Source: Deltaproteobacteria bacterium
GTDB taxonomy: Bacteria > Bdellovibrionota > FAC87 > UBA2466
Length of the DNA stretch: 14,403 nucleotides
Assembly: GCA_013205415.1 (NCBI GenBank)
Contig: JABMMY010000284.1
Span: 1 to 14,403, forward strand
Direction: 5' to 3'
The notes under the pieces are model-generated. The model was not told the DNA's origin. It did no database searches and was given only the letters and a program-made list of their open reading frames with translations. The position numbers and the translations under genes are program-made. Of this stretch, positions 1 through 6,905 are shown piece by piece. The number at the start of each line of letters is the position of its first letter. Position 1 is the first letter of the stretch.

Positions 1-1196
1 AGCCACAACACCTCATTAGAATCACACCTAGCTAAGATAGGAATTAAAAAGCGTTCAGGTCTTGGGATCCTTTTTTTAAGGAAATATTTTTTTACCTTCT
101 TTCCGCAAAACCTATCTCCAGGCCGATATTGACGCCACTCCACCCCTTTTTGGGGGCCCTTAAACTTCAGTATTAACCCAAGGGGTGCACACTCAACTAA
201 ATTCCCATTAACTTGAAACTTTAATTGATAGTCGGATTGTTTCTCTATGTTTTTGCTAAAATATAAAAACCCACAGGACCGACTAAAGCAAACTCCCGGC
301 GAACTATGGTTTTTTTTATTTTTTTTAATCGCCTCTTGTAATTGCTTGATCTCCTTAGCCGACAAAGTTTCAGCTTGTAAGGTGGAGATAATAGTTCGCA
401 AGGACTTTAATTGCTCATGACCCTCTAATTCGTAAAAAAAACTGGCGGGTAATCGAATCCAAAAGGGGGTTTCGGTCCATACGCCCATTAGTTTTTTCTT
501 TGTTCTGACATTTAATTCTTTTTTCGCCCACCGAATTTCCTGAAGCAAAGGAGTCAATCGGTGAAGCCATCTCTCCTTTCCGCCGTATTGGAGCGATAGC
601 TTTTCAAATTGAGGAATAAGATTTAAGCGAATGTTATTACGAAAATACTTTTCGGTGTTATTACTTGAATCAACTCTAAACTCAATGCCTCTCCTCTGGG
701 CCTCCGTCTCTAAATCCTGCTTCGAAAAACCTAATAAGGGGCGAATGAGAACGCCATTTTTTGGCTCCATGGCACCCAGTCCATCAAGACCGGTCCCTCT
801 AATAATCCTCATTAAAAAGGTCTCTAATTGGTCTTGCAAATGATGCCCTAAGAGAACGAAGTCAAGGGCATGGGTTTTAATGAGGGTATCAAAAAAATTA
901 AATCGTTCTAATCGTAGCGCACCCTCAGAAGTTTTATTCCCCACTCTGTGACCCAATTCAAAAGCAACCTTTTTTTTATTCGCATATTGCTCGACAAAAA
1001 AGGCATCTTGATCAGATTCTTCACCGCGTGTTCTGTGATTAAAATGGGCTATGATTAATTGTGAGGAGGGCACTAGCGGTATTATTAAATCGGCAAGTAC
1101 CATGGAGTCGACGCCGCCTGAAATGGCTAAAAGGTACCTGTGCTTCCTGTAGTTAGGAAGCATAGTAGAAATGGCCTCAATAAACTTGTCTTCCAT
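1..1196 (-). CDS. tilS: tRNA(Ile)-lysidine synthase TilS (3' end outside window)
   Basis: TilS is a cytoplasmic enzyme that uses ATP and lysine to modify C34 of the CAU-anticodon tRNA-Ile so that it reads AUA. About 398 codons lie in the window without a stop, and the frame runs off at position 1; the family is usually about 430 aa, so only a short tail is missing. The ATP-pyrophosphatase P-loop SGGVDS is at residues 26-31. It is followed by a TilS-like AHFNHRTRGEES stretch and by GHHLQDQLETFLMR. In that last motif the usual HHxDDQxET has Gln for the first Asp. The C-terminal tRNA-binding domain is also visible (GKKVKKYFLKKRIPRPER). ATG 1196 is the only sensible start, because an in-frame stop lies four codons upstream. 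It has no close ribosome-binding site; an AGGAG at 1226-1230 sits about 30 nt away and overlaps the upstream gene's stop, which suggests translational coupling. It is the last visible gene of the minus-strand row. Confidence 0.93.
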   Translation of the reverse strand, partial: MEDKFIEAISTMLPNYRKHRYLLAISGGVDSMVLADLIIPLVPSSQLIIAHFNHRTRGEESDQDAFFVEQYANKKKVAFELGHRVGNKTSEGALRLERFNFFDTLIKTHALDFVLLGHHLQDQLETFLMRIIRGTGLDGLGAMEPKNGVLIRPLLGFSKQDLETEAQRRGIEFRVDSSNNTEKYFRNNIRLNLIPQFEKLSLQYGGKERWLHRLTPLLQEIRWAKKELNVRTKKKLMGVWTETPFWIRLPASFFYELEGHEQLKSLRTIISTLQAETLSAKEIKQLQEAIKKNKKNHSSPGVCFSRSCGFLYFSKNIEKQSDYQLKFQVNGNLVECAPLGLILKFKGPQKGVEWRQYRPGDRFCGKKVKKYFLKKRIPRPERFLIPILARCDSNEVLW

Positions 1197-1228
1197 CTGA
1201 GATTGCTACCATATTTTAAAGGGAACTC

Positions 1229-2293
1229 CTATGGTTCGTTACGCTCTTCATTATTATCTTTAGAGTCATTTTCTTTTTCAAGACTATCGGTTGATCTCTC
1301 TCTGTCGGTTGCTCTCTCTCTATCGGAGCCCTCTTCCGACTCCTCTGCTAGTTTCCTTTTTTGACTTCGACTCACCCTAGAGGATCTCTTAGTTTTTTTT
1401 GATTTCTTAAGGGGTAGTTCAGTAACCTCCTCATTATCCTCTCTTTCCGAATTAGCCACCACCGTCTCCTCCTGCTCCTGCTCCTCCTCCTCCTTTGCCA
1501 CCATCGCAGCCTCTTCGTTCTCTCGTCGCTGATCCTCCTCCTCTAAACGTTCCTTCCCTGCTCTTTCCTCTTTTAGTTTTTGATAATCCTCCAGCGAAAT
1601 TTCATTTCTACCAGGAGGTTTCACTCGATTTAATTCAAGCGATTGTGTCTTAGTGGAATCATTTAAAGACAGCGCACTCTCTTTTCCCACGGAAGGATTG
1701 GTCTTAGCTGGTATTACAGTAGAATCTTTTGAGATAGACCTTTCTGATAAAGACGAAGTTTCAACTTCACTAGGTTCCCTATAACCAGAGCCTTTCCAAT
1801 AAAATACTGCCAGTAGTATCATAAAGGATCCTAAGCCTAAATATCTCCACCCTGAGCCTTCAGCTTTCGGTGCAGAGGGGATATCTTCCCTAATCCCTTC
1901 ATCACCTAAAATCAGCGGCGAGGATCCCTCTCTGATTCGATTTCGCTGATTGCTAATGACCAGATCCTCAGGATTAATCATGGCTATTTCGTCGGGCAAA
2001 ATGGCAGAAATTTCAGCTTTTAGTTTGTTTTCATTAGAAGGACTTCGTCGATTATATTCGAGGGTTTTATTTTTAGGCGATGATTCTGCTGAGTCGTTCT
2101 TGTCTCTTAAATCAAATTCAGAATACTGCCACAAGAATTTCCAATCCGATTTACTCTCTTTATTTTCTAGGGAAATTTGTAAGGCAAGATCGGTTCGCTT
2201 TATGACATTATCTTTAAGAAGAGTAGAAACCTCTTCAAAGGTCAGGGGTCCTCGAGGGGACCTATTAATAAGAACAATCCAGTGGTTTCCCAT
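1229..2293 (-). CDS. GYF-domain single-pass membrane protein with charged C-terminal tail
   Basis: The function is unknown. Residues 1-55 look like a bacterial GYF_2-type domain: an aromatic start (HWIVLINRSPRGPLTFEEV), a GPLT-F-E core and a closing tryptophan pair (W51, W55). Such domains are thought to bind proline-rich or other peptides. A polar linker follows, then one hydrophobic segment at about 149-166 (WRYLGLGSFMILLAVFYW). The C-terminal part is long and highly charged. Residues 235-275 are rich in Glu, Lys and Arg and probably form a coiled coil; a basic patch lies at 296-314 and a hexapeptide repeat (DRERAT, DRERST) at 324-335. With no signal peptide and one internal membrane span, the GYF domain is probably cytoplasmic and the tail periplasmic, but the topology is inference. 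The gene lies between an IMPase-family gene (49 nt upstream) and tilS (32 nt downstream) and is probably co-transcribed with both. Confidence 0.8.
   Translation of the reverse strand: MGNHWIVLINRSPRGPLTFEEVSTLLKDNVIKRTDLALQISLENKESKSDWKFLWQYSEFDLRDKNDSAESSPKNKTLEYNRRSPSNENKLKAEISAILPDEIAMINPEDLVISNQRNRIREGSSPLILGDEGIREDIPSAPKAEGSGWRYLGLGSFMILLAVFYWKGSGYREPSEVETSSLSERSISKDSTVIPAKTNPSVGKESALSLNDSTKTQSLELNRVKPPGRNEISLEDYQKLKEERAGKERLEEEDQRRENEEAAMVAKEEEEQEQEETVVANSEREDNEEVTELPLKKSKKTKRSSRVSRSQKRKLAEESEEGSDRERATDRERSTDSLEKENDSKDNNEERNEP
1287..1326. repeat. 18-bp imperfect tandem repeat inside the GYF-protein gene
   Basis: Two adjacent 18-bp units (1287-1304 and 1305-1322) share TCGGTT followed by a CTCTCTCT run, and the first four bases of a third copy follow. 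On the coding strand they give the hexapeptides DRERAT and DRERST near the C-terminus. Because the unit is a multiple of three, copy-number change would lengthen or shorten the charged tail without breaking the frame. Confidence 0.75.
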
Positions 2294-2342
2294 TTGACTC
2301 TCGCCGAATGAGACCTGAAACGTCCTTGTTTATAAGGTCTAG

Positions 2343-3149
2343 TTATTTAATTCTGCTCACGATGGATTGCATCCGTTTGTGGAGTCGTCCATTCGTTGCT
2401 AAACAATATTTTTCAAACATCGAGGTCTTTTTTCCTTGGTAGTTGGTCACAGTGCCACCTGCTTCCTCTACCATTAAAAATCCCGCTGCCACATCCCAAG
2501 ATGAGAGACCTCTCTCCCAAAAACCATCAAATCTTCCACTAGCCACACACGCTAAATCTAACGCTGCACTTCCCGGGCGTCTCACCGCTAAAGACAGTTC
2601 GTTCATCTCTGAAAAAACATCGATCTCAGTCTTAAGCGATCTTCCCTTCGAGTAATAAAATCCCGTTCCCAACAAGGCCTCGGCCATTTTTCCAGTTTGA
2701 GAAACTTGGATTCGTTTCCCATTCAAAAAGGCCCCTTTACCCTTCTCGGCAAAATAAAGTTCCCTAGTAAAGGGCTGATAAATAACCCCCGCCTTAGGTT
2801 TCCCATTGAGATAAAGCCCTATCGAAACACAAAACCAGGGAAATCCATGAGCATAGTTTGAGGTGCCATCTAAAGGATCAAGAATCCATAAAAGCCCAGA
2901 ATCCCCCAGATACTCTCCAGTTTCTTCTGTAATTATCGAACTTTTAGGGAATCTTCTAAAGATGTTTTTTAAGAGGTAGGTCTCTGAGGCTTTATCGGCC
3001 TCGGTGACAATGCCTGCACCAGGCTTAATCTCGACCTGGTGCTTCTTATTAAAATATTTCATTAAAACAGCGCCAGCTCCTTTAGCAAGGGATGTCAAAA
3101 ACTCCCGATTGGGAACCGATTCTTTGCTATTTTTTTTTATTATTTTCAT
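2343..3149 (-). CDS. suhB: Inositol-1-monophosphatase family protein (SuhB-like)
   Basis: This is a Mg2+-dependent sugar-phosphate phosphatase of the IMPase/FBPase/CysQ superfamily, probably cytosolic. The metal-binding signatures are intact: E75-E76 in IITEETGEY, motif DPLDGTSNYAHG at 91-102 (consensus DPxDGTxNF, with Tyr for Phe), and SWDVAAGFLMVEEAGG at 217-232 (consensus WDxAAG). The length of 268 aa is the usual SuhB size. An AAGGA lies about 10 nt before ATG 3149. The substrate cannot be read from the sequence: inositol-1-phosphate is the classical one, but bacterial members also act on other sugar phosphates, and E. coli SuhB also works in rRNA transcription antitermination. The suhB symbol is therefore family-level only. 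It lies 25 nt after an exported-protein gene and 49 nt before the GYF-protein gene, in one apparent operon. Confidence 0.93.
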   Translation of the reverse strand: MKIIKKNSKESVPNREFLTSLAKGAGAVLMKYFNKKHQVEIKPGAGIVTEADKASETYLLKNIFRRFPKSSIITEETGEYLGDSGLLWILDPLDGTSNYAHGFPWFCVSIGLYLNGKPKAGVIYQPFTRELYFAEKGKGAFLNGKRIQVSQTGKMAEALLGTGFYYSKGRSLKTEIDVFSEMNELSLAVRRPGSAALDLACVASGRFDGFWERGLSSWDVAAGFLMVEEAGGTVTNYQGKKTSMFEKYCLATNGRLHKRMQSIVSRIK

Positions 3150-3174
3150 TAATTACCTGGTCCTTTTTTGAACC

Positions 3175-3744
3175 CTATGGAAACTTTGCTTTCGCTTTCG
3201 CTCTTTGCGCAATTTTTTTGACCTCGGCCTCCGCCTCTTTTTCAGCCTGTCTTTTCATCGATAGAATTAATTGTTGGTTTTTATCTATGATTTTTTCATA
3301 TTCCAAGCGCTGCGCAAGGTCTAACTCCCATTGGTACACCACCTCATTCACCTTCGTTTCTATTTCCGAAATAGCGGCACTTAAATAGGAAATAAAGTTT
3401 TCATCATCATACAGAACCGGTTTTAAGGGCTCCTTCTGCTCTCTAAAAAAACATAACGTTTTTCTAATAATGATATCGATGGGATGTTGATCTCTTTGTC
3501 TGTCCATTGCATCTGTTACTTTTTCACGAATGGCTAGGACTCTAAAAATACGATTGGATAGTTTTTTATTTGAGGTCACCATCCCTCTTCCCACCGCTTC
3601 AAAATAGTTCACAAATGGCCCCGGATCAGGAAGTAGTTCCGAGCAGTTCATGGGAAGAAGAAACACTCCAGTCTCTGAGAGAACCGCACTCTGAACGGAG
3701 CTCCACGTCAAAAGACACAGTAAAAATAAAAGAGGTTTAGTCAT
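3175..3744 (-). CDS. Exported hypothetical protein with C-terminal coiled coil
   Basis: I do not recognise this 189-aa protein. The N-terminus is a plausible Sec signal peptide: MTK, then a hydrophobic core (PLLFLLCLLTW), with cleavage near residues 18-20 (SVQSA). The mature part has two cysteines, C34 and C98, which could form a disulfide in the periplasm. The C-terminal third (about 125-187) is a long charged helix likely to form a coiled coil, ending in Ala/Lys repeats (KKIAQRAKAKAKFP). No lipobox is convincing, as C10 lies too early. An AAAGGAA stands about 6 nt before ATG 3744, which supports this start. It is the first gene of the minus-strand row that continues with the IMPase, GYF protein and tilS. 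It starts 64 nt from a divergent gene, so the row's promoter probably lies in that gap. Confidence 0.72.
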   Translation of the reverse strand: MTKPLLFLLCLLTWSSVQSAVLSETGVFLLPMNCSELLPDPGPFVNYFEAVGRGMVTSNKKLSNRIFRVLAIREKVTDAMDRQRDQHPIDIIIRKTLCFFREQKEPLKPVLYDDENFISYLSAAISEIETKVNEVVYQWELDLAQRLEYEKIIDKNQQLILSMKRQAEKEAEAEVKKIAQRAKAKAKFP

Positions 3745-3808
3745 TGGGGTTCCTTTCCATTTAGAACTATCTATACTATCTTCAAAGTTTAATTGGGCAT
3801 AGAACGGA
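3745..3808. promoter_or_regulatory. Divergent intergenic region with candidate -10 boxes
   Basis: These 64 nt separate two divergently read genes and should hold a promoter for each unless the signals lie inside the genes. On the plus strand TATACT (3772-3777) is a good -10 match and would leave a leader of about 25 nt, but no good -35 box is present. On the minus strand the same bases offer TATAGA, also without a clear -35. Confidence 0.35.
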
Positions 3809-5110
3809 ATGCAAAAAACACCTCCTCAATTTGATCTTTTGGTTTTGGGAAATGAGCCTGCGGGCCTTTGGCTTCTTCGTGAGTTTACCCAATTATATCC
3901 TCACTCATTAACTGAGCAGAAATTACCTATCACCTCTCCTGAATTAGGCTGGCTGCGTCTTAACAAGAAAATTCCGTCTGTCCTAATGTCAAAACCTATA
4001 GCGCATCACTTTGGAATAGAGGCGCACGATTTTTTTTCAGTAGAGATTGCCTCTCGTGATCGGCTGTTTCGATGGAGCCCTGAAAAGGTTCTTTCCTTTT
4101 TTTCAGACCTTCCCGATTCTCTAACAGAAAGATTTTTACAGTCACTGGCTGCCCCTTCATCTAAAGAAAGAAAGGCCATTAGCTTAGCGCTAATTCGACA
4201 ACCCGATCTACTCACCTACGCTCAATCACTTTGGAAACAAATAGGAAGGTCTCGAAAGGTCACGCCGGAAATGACTATCTGGGCGGCTCTGCAATCGCTA
4301 GAACTATTCCACTTTAATCCAGAAGGCCTTGTCTCATCTCTAAGTCATCTACAAACCTATTCACTCTCTGAACAACAGGAATGGGTTTCCATAGAACAGA
4401 CTCCAGAAAAACTTTTTAAGATCACTCTCTCTTCAGGACCTTGTCTTTTTACAAAATCACTCGTTCTTAATTTAACAGTTAATGAACTGTTAAATCTATC
4501 CTCTAAAAATCATCTGTTAGACTGGAGCCAAATTTCAAAAAATATTTTAAGTCGCTATTTTCATTATCCACTAACTTTAGAATTAGAAAATTGTCGACTC
4601 CCCCATAATATTCAGCCGGTGACTATAATATTAGATGAAGAGGTTCTCCCAGAACCCGATACGGAAATGTGGCCACTCACCCTGTCCTCTCATCTCACTG
4701 GCCAGGCGGTTACAATATGGGTTACTCACCGTGCCAATTTTTCTTACGAGGGATTAACTGAAGCCTTAGGAAAGGCCTTAGGCCGATTCCAGCAACATTT
4801 TCCAGAGGCCTTAAAGAATCTTAAACATATTTCTATTCCATTAGGAGTCGAGTCCTGTCATGGCGATGAGCAACGCCAATCGATTATTAAGCAGATTGAA
4901 ATAGATGCCAAAGAGCTCTACGGGGTTTCCCTTCTCCATGTTCAAACTCGGAAAAAAGGACTCTACTCTCTATTACCGGCATTACGTTGTGACCTACCCT
5001 ATCCACTAGGAACACTCCAAGGGGCGCAAGAAATTTTAAAGGAATGTTTCAATAAAAAGACTCTCAAAAAACACCTGGTTGTCGCTGAAGAGCTTACTCA
5101 AAATAGCTAA
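3809..5110 (+). CDS. Putative oxidoreductase-like protein with degenerate dinucleotide-binding motif
   Basis: The 433-aa protein starts like an FAD/NAD(P)-binding Rossmann fold: FDLLVLGNEPAGLWLLREF at 8-26, a beta strand, a glycine-rich turn and a helix. The turn GNEPAG (14-19) fits GxGxxG except that the middle glycine is Glu, and the acidic residue expected at the end of the second strand is not obvious. Near the C-terminus, LLPALRCDLPYPLGTLQGA resembles the closing substrate/FAD region of amine-oxidase or phytoene-desaturase type flavoproteins, but this is weak. The middle has no motif I recognise. There is no signal peptide or membrane segment, so it is probably cytosolic. It lies 65 nt before argS on the same strand. 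It may be a flavoprotein, or a relative that has lost the cofactor; its substrate is unknown. No good Shine-Dalgarno precedes ATG 3809. Confidence 0.7.
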   Translation: MQKTPPQFDLLVLGNEPAGLWLLREFTQLYPHSLTEQKLPITSPELGWLRLNKKIPSVLMSKPIAHHFGIEAHDFFSVEIASRDRLFRWSPEKVLSFFSDLPDSLTERFLQSLAAPSSKERKAISLALIRQPDLLTYAQSLWKQIGRSRKVTPEMTIWAALQSLELFHFNPEGLVSSLSHLQTYSLSEQQEWVSIEQTPEKLFKITLSSGPCLFTKSLVLNLTVNELLNLSSKNHLLDWSQISKNILSRYFHYPLTLELENCRLPHNIQPVTIILDEEVLPEPDTEMWPLTLSSHLTGQAVTIWVTHRANFSYEGLTEALGKALGRFQQHFPEALKNLKHISIPLGVESCHGDEQRQSIIKQIEIDAKELYGVSLLHVQTRKKGLYSLLPALRCDLPYPLGTLQGAQEILKECFNKKTLKKHLVVAEELTQNS

Positions 5111-5140
5111 ATAGAATCCCTGCAATCCTAAAGGCTACCC

Positions 5141-5169
5141 TTGAAGTCTGAAACATAGTTCGATACAAG
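5141..5169 (+). promoter_or_regulatory. Candidate sigma-70-type promoter just before argS
   Basis: TTGAAG (5141-5146) and TACAAG (5164-5169) are spaced by 17 nt. Transcription would begin about 7 nt further on, almost at the argS ATG (5176), giving a leaderless or near-leaderless mRNA; no Shine-Dalgarno is seen there. The match is modest and may be chance. Confidence 0.35.
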
Positions 5170-5175
5170 AATTCC

Positions 5176-6903
5176 ATGCCTTTTTTTACTTTAAAACAGA
5201 AACTTGCGACAGAGCTAGCCTCAGCACTTTCAAACCCTGAGATCACCGCAGAAGGGCTAATTCAGGAGTTCGGTTCTCCTCCCGATTTAAAGATGGGGCA
5301 TGTGGCCCTTCCCTGTTTTAAATTAGGAAAAATCCTAAATAAAGCTCCGGGTAAATTAGCGATCGAATTAGGCCAATCCTTTAAAAGTACCTTTGCCACC
5401 GTCTCGTCCCAAGGCCCCTATGCAAACTTTCGCTTTAGGCCCGAATCTATCTTCACCGAAACCCTCTCTAAAATTTTTCAGGAAAAGGAGCGCTATGGCG
5501 CAGAGAAACAAATAGATCCTAAAAATATTATTTTGGAATATTGTTCACCCAATATTGCAAAGCCGCTTTTCTTTCATCACATTCGAAGCACCCTAATTGG
5601 AAATGTACTGGCTAATATCTATGACTTTTTAGGCTACAAGACCGAGCGAATTAATTTTGTAGGCGATTGGGGAACCCAATTCGCTCGTCTTTTAGCCGCC
5701 TTTGAGATCTGGGGAAAACCGGATCGGTTATCGCTAGATAATCTTCCAGATTCGATGAAGCACCTGCTTGAAATTTATATTAAATTTCACCAAGAATTAG
5801 ACACTCACCCAGAATATCTGGAAAAAACATCTTTGTGTTTACAACGTCTAGAGGCCGGAGACCCTGCTACCACCGCTCTGTGGAAATTAATTCGAGATAT
5901 TAGTGTCGCCAACATGGAAACTACTTTAAGTAAAATAAATGTTTTTTTCCATCACACCGAGGGGGAAAGTCACTACATTCCTAAAATGGCAGACACTTTA
6001 AAGGAAATTAAAGCTAAAGCAGATGCTAAGTTCAGTGAGGGCGCGTATGTCGTCGAGCTAGAGGGTTTTGAAACCCCCGCTCTAATTCAAAAAAGAGATG
6101 GGACCACTCTTTATCTTACCCGAGATGTCGCGGCGGCTATCGATAGGTTCCAAAGATTTCAGTTTTCTAAAATGTTTTACGTAGTATCCGAACAACAACG
6201 ACTTCATTTTAAGCAGCTTTTCGCAGTGCTAAAAAAAATGGGCTATCCCTTTAGTGACCATTGCGAACACCTATCCTTTGGTACGGTTCATTTTGGGAAG
6301 GAGAGAATGTCGACTCGAGAGGGACGCGTTGTTTATTTAGAGGAGGTTCTAAATCAGGCCACAGATCTTGCTCTAGAAGAGTGCACTAAGAAAAACTCTT
6401 TGCTCAAGGACAAAGAGGCTATCGCAAAACAGATAGGGATCGGGGCCATTATTTTTGGTTCTCTATCTGCTCACAAACAGAAAGATTTTGAATTTACCTG
6501 GGAACATGTCTTAGCCTTTGATGGAGAAACGGGCCCCTACGTGCAATATTGTGCAGTTCGCTGCCAGTCTCTTTTAAGCAAAGCTAAAAATGCCAATATT
6601 AATGTGACCTCCTTGGCAGAGGTTAAAAACTACACCTTTGTTGCTGAGGAGGAGGCTTTAGTCGTCGAGCTTTCAAAATTCCGTTCGGCTCTTAAAAGCT
6701 GTATTTTCGATAACGAGCCCTATCATTTGACCCATTACCTGATCGATGTGAGTAAAGCCTTCAATCGCTTCTACTATCAGTTGCCGATTTTACAGGCCGA
6801 AGAGCTTCAAAAACAGGTACGGCTAAACTTAGTAACGGCCACCTATCAGGTCATCTTTAATGGCTTAAAAATTTTAGGCATCGATACTCCAAAGGAAATG
6901 TAG
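5176..6903 (+). CDS. argS: Arginyl-tRNA synthetase with altered HIGH motif
   Basis: ArgRS is the class I synthetase that joins arginine to tRNA-Arg in the cytosol. The N-terminal tRNA D-loop recognition domain covers about 1-110 (MGHVALPCFKLGK). The catalytic core follows (EYCSPNIAKPLFFHHIRST, 121-139; INFVGDWGTQFARLL, 159-173), with the MSTREGRVVYLEEVL loop at 378-392 standing in for KMSK. The C-terminal DALR anticodon domain contains FDGETGPYVQY (448-458) and ends in LGIDTPKEM. The length of 575 aa is normal. The NFVGDWGTQF and MSTREG sequences resemble the eukaryote-like ArgRS type. One feature is odd: the HIGH box, normally HxGH in SPNIAKPxHxGHxRST, reads FFHH at 132-135, so the first His and the Gly are replaced while the second His stays. 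The reading frame is otherwise intact, so it is probably functional. It is followed after 2 nt by the heptosyltransferase gene. Confidence 0.97.
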   Translation: MPFFTLKQKLATELASALSNPEITAEGLIQEFGSPPDLKMGHVALPCFKLGKILNKAPGKLAIELGQSFKSTFATVSSQGPYANFRFRPESIFTETLSKIFQEKERYGAEKQIDPKNIILEYCSPNIAKPLFFHHIRSTLIGNVLANIYDFLGYKTERINFVGDWGTQFARLLAAFEIWGKPDRLSLDNLPDSMKHLLEIYIKFHQELDTHPEYLEKTSLCLQRLEAGDPATTALWKLIRDISVANMETTLSKINVFFHHTEGESHYIPKMADTLKEIKAKADAKFSEGAYVVELEGFETPALIQKRDGTTLYLTRDVAAAIDRFQRFQFSKMFYVVSEQQRLHFKQLFAVLKKMGYPFSDHCEHLSFGTVHFGKERMSTREGRVVYLEEVLNQATDLALEECTKKNSLLKDKEAIAKQIGIGAIIFGSLSAHKQKDFEFTWEHVLAFDGETGPYVQYCAVRCQSLLSKAKNANINVTSLAEVKNYTFVAEEEALVVELSKFRSALKSCIFDNEPYHLTHYLIDVSKAFNRFYYQLPILQAEELQKQVRLNLVTATYQVIFNGLKILGIDTPKEM

Positions 6904-6905
6904 GC

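Noticed and set aside
1950..2297. 115-codon plus-strand open frame opposite the GYF gene
   Set aside because: It is fully antisense to a gene with a recognisable domain, and its composition mirrors that gene.
2311..2340. AGACCT/AGGTCT inverted repeat between the phosphatase and GYF genes
   Set aside because: Only 6-bp arms with an 18-nt loop and no T-run; it competes with an internal CCTT/AAGG pairing and is unlikely to be a terminator.
3187..3213. Possible lipoprotein signal in the 189-aa exported protein (Cys at residue 10)
   Set aside because: The cysteine sits too close to the N-terminus and lacks a proper lipobox; an ordinary signal peptide fits better.
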